A DNA stretch of 16,511 nt from Candidatus Omnitrophota bacterium. GTDB taxonomy: Bacteria; Omnitrophota; Gorgyraeia; 2-01-FULL-45-10. The notes beneath the pieces are model-generated. The model worked only from the letters and a program-made list of their open reading frames with translations, searched no databases and was not told the origin of the DNA. Both the position numbers and the translations under genes were made by a program. Shown here piece by piece: positions 13,772 to 16,511 of the stretch. The stretch is from NCBI GenBank assembly GCA_026387135.1, contig JAPLMH010000137.1, forward strand, positions 1 to 16,511. The letters run 5' to 3'. Within the stretch, counting starts at the first letter, position 1; every line of letters begins with the position of its first letter.

Positions 13772-15962
13772 GTTTGGCCCGGTAATCCTGCAGGCTGACA
13801 AGAATATCCCTTGGCTTGGACCCCTGGAACTGCCCCACTATACCCTCAGCTTCCATCGTATCGATGATCCTGGCGGCGCGCGCGTAACCCAAACCCAGCC
13901 TCCTCTGCAGCATGGATACGGAAGCCTGTCCGGTCTCCAGGACCGTCTTCACCGCTTCCTCATAGAGCTCATCCTTATCGAACTTCTTGAAGGAGGTCTT
14001 CTTGTGCACCTCGAGTATCTCTTCTATATATTCCGGGGCTCTCTGTGATTTTATATAATCGGTTATCTTCTCTATCTCTTTATCCGATATGAGACTGCAC
14101 TGAGCCCTTACGGGCCTCGACGCCCCGGGCTCTATAAATAGCATATCTCCCCTGCCGAGCAGCTTATCGGCCCCGTTTATATCGAGCACCGTCCTTGAAT
14201 CTACCTTGGAAGCCACTTTAAACGATATTCTCGCCGGGAAGTTCGCCTTTATTACACCCGTTATAACATCTACTGACGGGCGCTGTGTGGCCAGCATTAT
14301 ATGGATACCTACAGCCCTCGATAACTGCGCAAGCCTTGTTATCGCGCTCTCGACCTCATTTTGAGCTATCATCATAAGATCCGCGAGCTCGTCTATGATC
14401 AGGACTATATACGGCAGTTTCTTAGGAGGCGCTCCGTTCTCCGCATTCTGTTTATTGCCGAACTTTTCATTATAAAGATCTATGTTCCTCACCCCGGACT
14501 TGGCCAATAGCTCATAACGCGAATCCATCTCGTTCACGACCCAGTCGAGAGTGCTCGCTACCTTCTTGTGATCGGTAACTACCGGCGCTAAGAGATGCGG
14601 CATATCATTGAATACGGCCAGCTCGACTCTCTTGGGGTCTATCATTATGAACTTCACGTCTTCAGGCGTCGCATTGAAGAGCATCGACATTATCAGGCTG
14701 TTTATGCATACAGTCTTGCCGGAACCGGTCGCCCCAGCTATCAGAAGGTGAGGCATGGTGGCGAGGTCCGCTATCACGGGAGCTCCCGCGATATCTTTGC
14801 CGAGAGCAAGCTTCAATTTTGACTTTGATGACTTATATTCTTTGGAGTCAAGGACCTCCTTCAGATAGACGATGGCGCTCGAAGAGTTAGGGACCTCTAC
14901 GCCTATCGTACCCTTGCCCGGTATGGGCGCGACTATCCTGACGCTCTGGGCCTTCATGGCGAGAGCTATATTGTCGCTTAAAGAAGTTATCCTGTGTATC
15001 TTTACTCCCGCAACCGGTTCAAGCTCGTATCTGGTTATGACCGGCCCTTTATTGAATGCCACGACCTTGGCCTCTATATCAAAATCCGCGAGCGTCTCTT
15101 CCAGTATCTTTGTGTTCGCCTCAAAGTCATCGTCTATCTTTCTCTGCTCCAACGGCGGCGGCGAATCCAATAGATCTAGGCTCGGCAGAATAAAATCTCT
15201 CTGCACTGCAAGGGTCACTTTTCTTTCCTCGACTACAGGCTCCTCCTTTTTAACGTTGGTGGATGATTGAGGATTGCGCAATACGACATTTGCCGGCACG
15301 TTCACGCCCGGCATGGCTCTGGGCGGCTCTTTCTCTCTCACCGGCATTACAGCGGGTGCCGGCCTATTCAATACAGGAGTAATAGCTTCCTTCTTACGAA
15401 TAACACTGCCCTTGCCCCTCAAGCCGGAGATAAAGTTCATGCTCTTTTGCGCAAGAGCCGTCAGGAATGGTATGAGTAAAAATTCTGTCGCCAAAAGTAC
15501 CGAAAGCAGGAAGAGGACTATTATTACTATGATGGCGCCCATTGAACCTAAATATCTTATAAGAAAGTCTGAAAAGACCAGCCCTACGATACCACCGAGC
15601 GAGAAACGAAAGCTATTATCGCCCTGCCCTATCATGGAGAACATAGCGCTCGACGCCAATATAAGGAAGAATGTGCCGAAGACCTTAAAATAGAGCTTCT
15701 GCGGCGTGATCCCGGAAAACCGCGCAATGGCCCATATCAATATAAGGATCGGCAGACAATAGGCGCTCATGCCCATCACGAAGAACATGATGGCCCCCAG
15801 ATACGCGCCGAAAAGTCCCGCGAAGTTCTTTACCGGATGGTTTACCTTAGAAGTGAATAACTGCAGGTCGGAAAAGTCAAAAGTTACGAAACTTATGAAT
15901 ATAAGGATGGCTATGGCAAATAATAGTATCGCCTGTATCTCATTCCATTTGCTCTTATCCAT
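13764..15962 (-). CDS. ftsK: DNA translocase FtsK/SpoIIIE
   Basis: 732 residues. FtsK is a septal ATPase that pumps chromosome ends out of the closing division plane. The N-terminal part has four hydrophobic segments (about 10-30, 48-80, 93-112, 122-168, the last possibly two). A short Pro-rich linker runs to about 275. The motor follows: Walker A GATGSGKT (410-417), Walker B LIIDELAD (521-528) and ATQRPSVDVITG (558-569). The C-terminal gamma domain (about 664-722), a winged helix that reads polarity motifs, has SMLQRRLGLGYARAARIID. The linker is short compared with enteric FtsK, as in SpoIIIE-type proteins. The ATG has an AGGGG site close upstream, and the gene begins 12 nt after uppP. Confidence 0.97.
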   Translation of the reverse strand: MDKSKWNEIQAILLFAIAILIFISFVTFDFSDLQLFTSKVNHPVKNFAGLFGAYLGAIMFFVMGMSAYCLPILILIWAIARFSGITPQKLYFKVFGTFFLILASSAMFSMIGQGDNSFRFSLGGIVGLVFSDFLIRYLGSMGAIIVIIVLFLLSVLLATEFLLIPFLTALAQKSMNFISGLRGKGSVIRKKEAITPVLNRPAPAVMPVREKEPPRAMPGVNVPANVVLRNPQSSTNVKKEEPVVEERKVTLAVQRDFILPSLDLLDSPPPLEQRKIDDDFEANTKILEETLADFDIEAKVVAFNKGPVITRYELEPVAGVKIHRITSLSDNIALAMKAQSVRIVAPIPGKGTIGVEVPNSSSAIVYLKEVLDSKEYKSSKSKLKLALGKDIAGAPVIADLATMPHLLIAGATGSGKTVCINSLIMSMLFNATPEDVKFIMIDPKRVELAVFNDMPHLLAPVVTDHKKVASTLDWVVNEMDSRYELLAKSGVRNIDLYNEKFGNKQNAENGAPPKKLPYIVLIIDELADLMMIAQNEVESAITRLAQLSRAVGIHIMLATQRPSVDVITGVIKANFPARISFKVASKVDSRTVLDINGADKLLGRGDMLFIEPGASRPVRAQCSLISDKEIEKITDYIKSQRAPEYIEEILEVHKKTSFKKFDKDELYEEAVKTVLETGQASVSMLQRRLGLGYARAARIIDTMEAEGIVGQFQGSKPRDILVSLQDYRAKHG

Positions 15963-15974
15963 CGGCCCCTATAC

Positions 15975-16511
15975 CTATTTAGATAATATTACGACCGCCG
16001 CTCCGATCAACATGCAATATATGCCGAAAAGGAATAACAGATTCTTCTTCAGGATACCGTACAGCGCCTTTATCACCAGAAAACCTGTGATCGCGGCAAC
16101 TATGGCCCCTACCAGAAAAGCTACGGTATCGCCAGATATAAGATTACCACAAATCTGGCGCACCTTCAATACATTTGCCCCTAAAACTGCGGGGATAGAA
16201 AGCAGGAAGGAAAATTTAAGCGCTTCGGCCTCATCCATCCCCATTATCAGCGCTGTCCCTATTGTGGCTCCGCTTCGTGATATGCCGGGCAGGACCGCGA
16301 TACCCTGCGCTATACCTATGGCTATGGAATTTTTCATACCCAGCGGCCTCGGCCGCCTGACGATCTTCCAATATATAGCAGAGATGCTCGTGAATAAAAG
16401 AAATAGGCCCGTTATGATAAGTGAGGATCCCACGACCAAAGGCATCGCGAATAATGTTTCCGCAGCGCCCTTAAGCGCCAATCCGATAATGAATGTGGGA
16501 ATGGAGGCTAT
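15975..16511 (-). CDS. uppP: Undecaprenyl-diphosphatase (BacA/UppP), N-terminus cut by window edge
   Basis: The last 178 codons are visible and the frame stays open through the right edge. UppP dephosphorylates undecaprenyl diphosphate and so recycles the lipid carrier for cell-wall building; resistance to bacitracin can follow from its level. The family motif is GIAQGIAVLPGISRSGAT, with the PGxSRSxxT catalytic loop. It is followed by IGTALIMGMDEAEALKFSFLLSIPA and three more hydrophobic helices. The first family motif (E-x3-E near the N-terminus) would lie outside the window. It is the first visible gene of the run that continues into ftsK. Confidence 0.95.
   Translation of the reverse strand: MASIPTFIIGLALKGAAETLFAMPLVVGSSLIITGLFLLFTSISAIYWKIVRRPRPLGMKNSIAIGIAQGIAVLPGISRSGATIGTALIMGMDEAEALKFSFLLSIPAVLGANVLKVRQICGNLISGDTVAFLVGAIVAAITGFLVIKALYGILKKNLLFLFGIYCMLIGAAVVILSK

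Noticed and set aside
1..16511. CRISPR arrays, tRNA or rRNA genes, insertion sequences, phage genes
   Set aside because: I saw no regular short repeats with spacers, no tRNA-like clover or rRNA segment, and no transposase or terminal inverted repeats. The window is almost fully coding on one strand.

Overview
The window suggests a bacterium of the candidate phylum Omnitrophota (PVC group) or a close relative. The grounds are two very large secreted or membrane proteins that share a signal-peptide ending (AQD-I/V-AWA followed by x-P), a ftsK–rodZ–rimO–pgsA–pgpA gene order, and moderate GC. This is an inference from style and synteny; no rRNA or marker gene is present to settle it. Every gene I can support is on the minus strand, so transcription runs from right to left.

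Right third (10582-16511): a tightly packed envelope and cell-division operon. In order of transcription it holds uppP (undecaprenyl-diphosphatase, cut by the right edge), ftsK (DNA translocase), a rodZ-like gene, rimO (ribosomal protein S12 methylthiotransferase), pgsA and pgpA. Gaps are 12 nt or less and several genes overlap. pgsA and pgpA encode consecutive steps of phosphatidylglycerol synthesis.

Middle (10305-10581): a 277-nt gap. It carries a good sigma-70 promoter with an extended -10, then a leader of about 218 nt with several hairpins. The last hairpin is an intrinsic terminator whose 5' arm overlaps an alternative upstream pairing. This looks like an attenuator or riboswitch of a class I cannot name. 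It would control the next gene, a 1938-residue protein with a signal peptide, a HEAT-like N-terminal region and no recognisable enzyme (4488-10304).

Left (1-4487): a 161-nt structured gap with a long GC-rich hairpin, an AT-rich hairpin with a GAAA loop, and a possible 8-residue leader ORF coupled to the next start. Then comes an ORF of at least 1442 residues, open through the left edge. It joins a signal peptide, a helical N-terminal part, a duplicated transmembrane hairpin, a nearly complete sigma-70 factor (regions 1.2 to 4), a winged helix, a CheD-like deamidase domain and the start of a LOG-type phosphoribohydrolase domain. A sigma factor embedded in a protein with a signal peptide and membrane segments is the most unusual thing here. 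It could be a membrane-tethered transcription regulator, but nothing in the window shows how it would be released.
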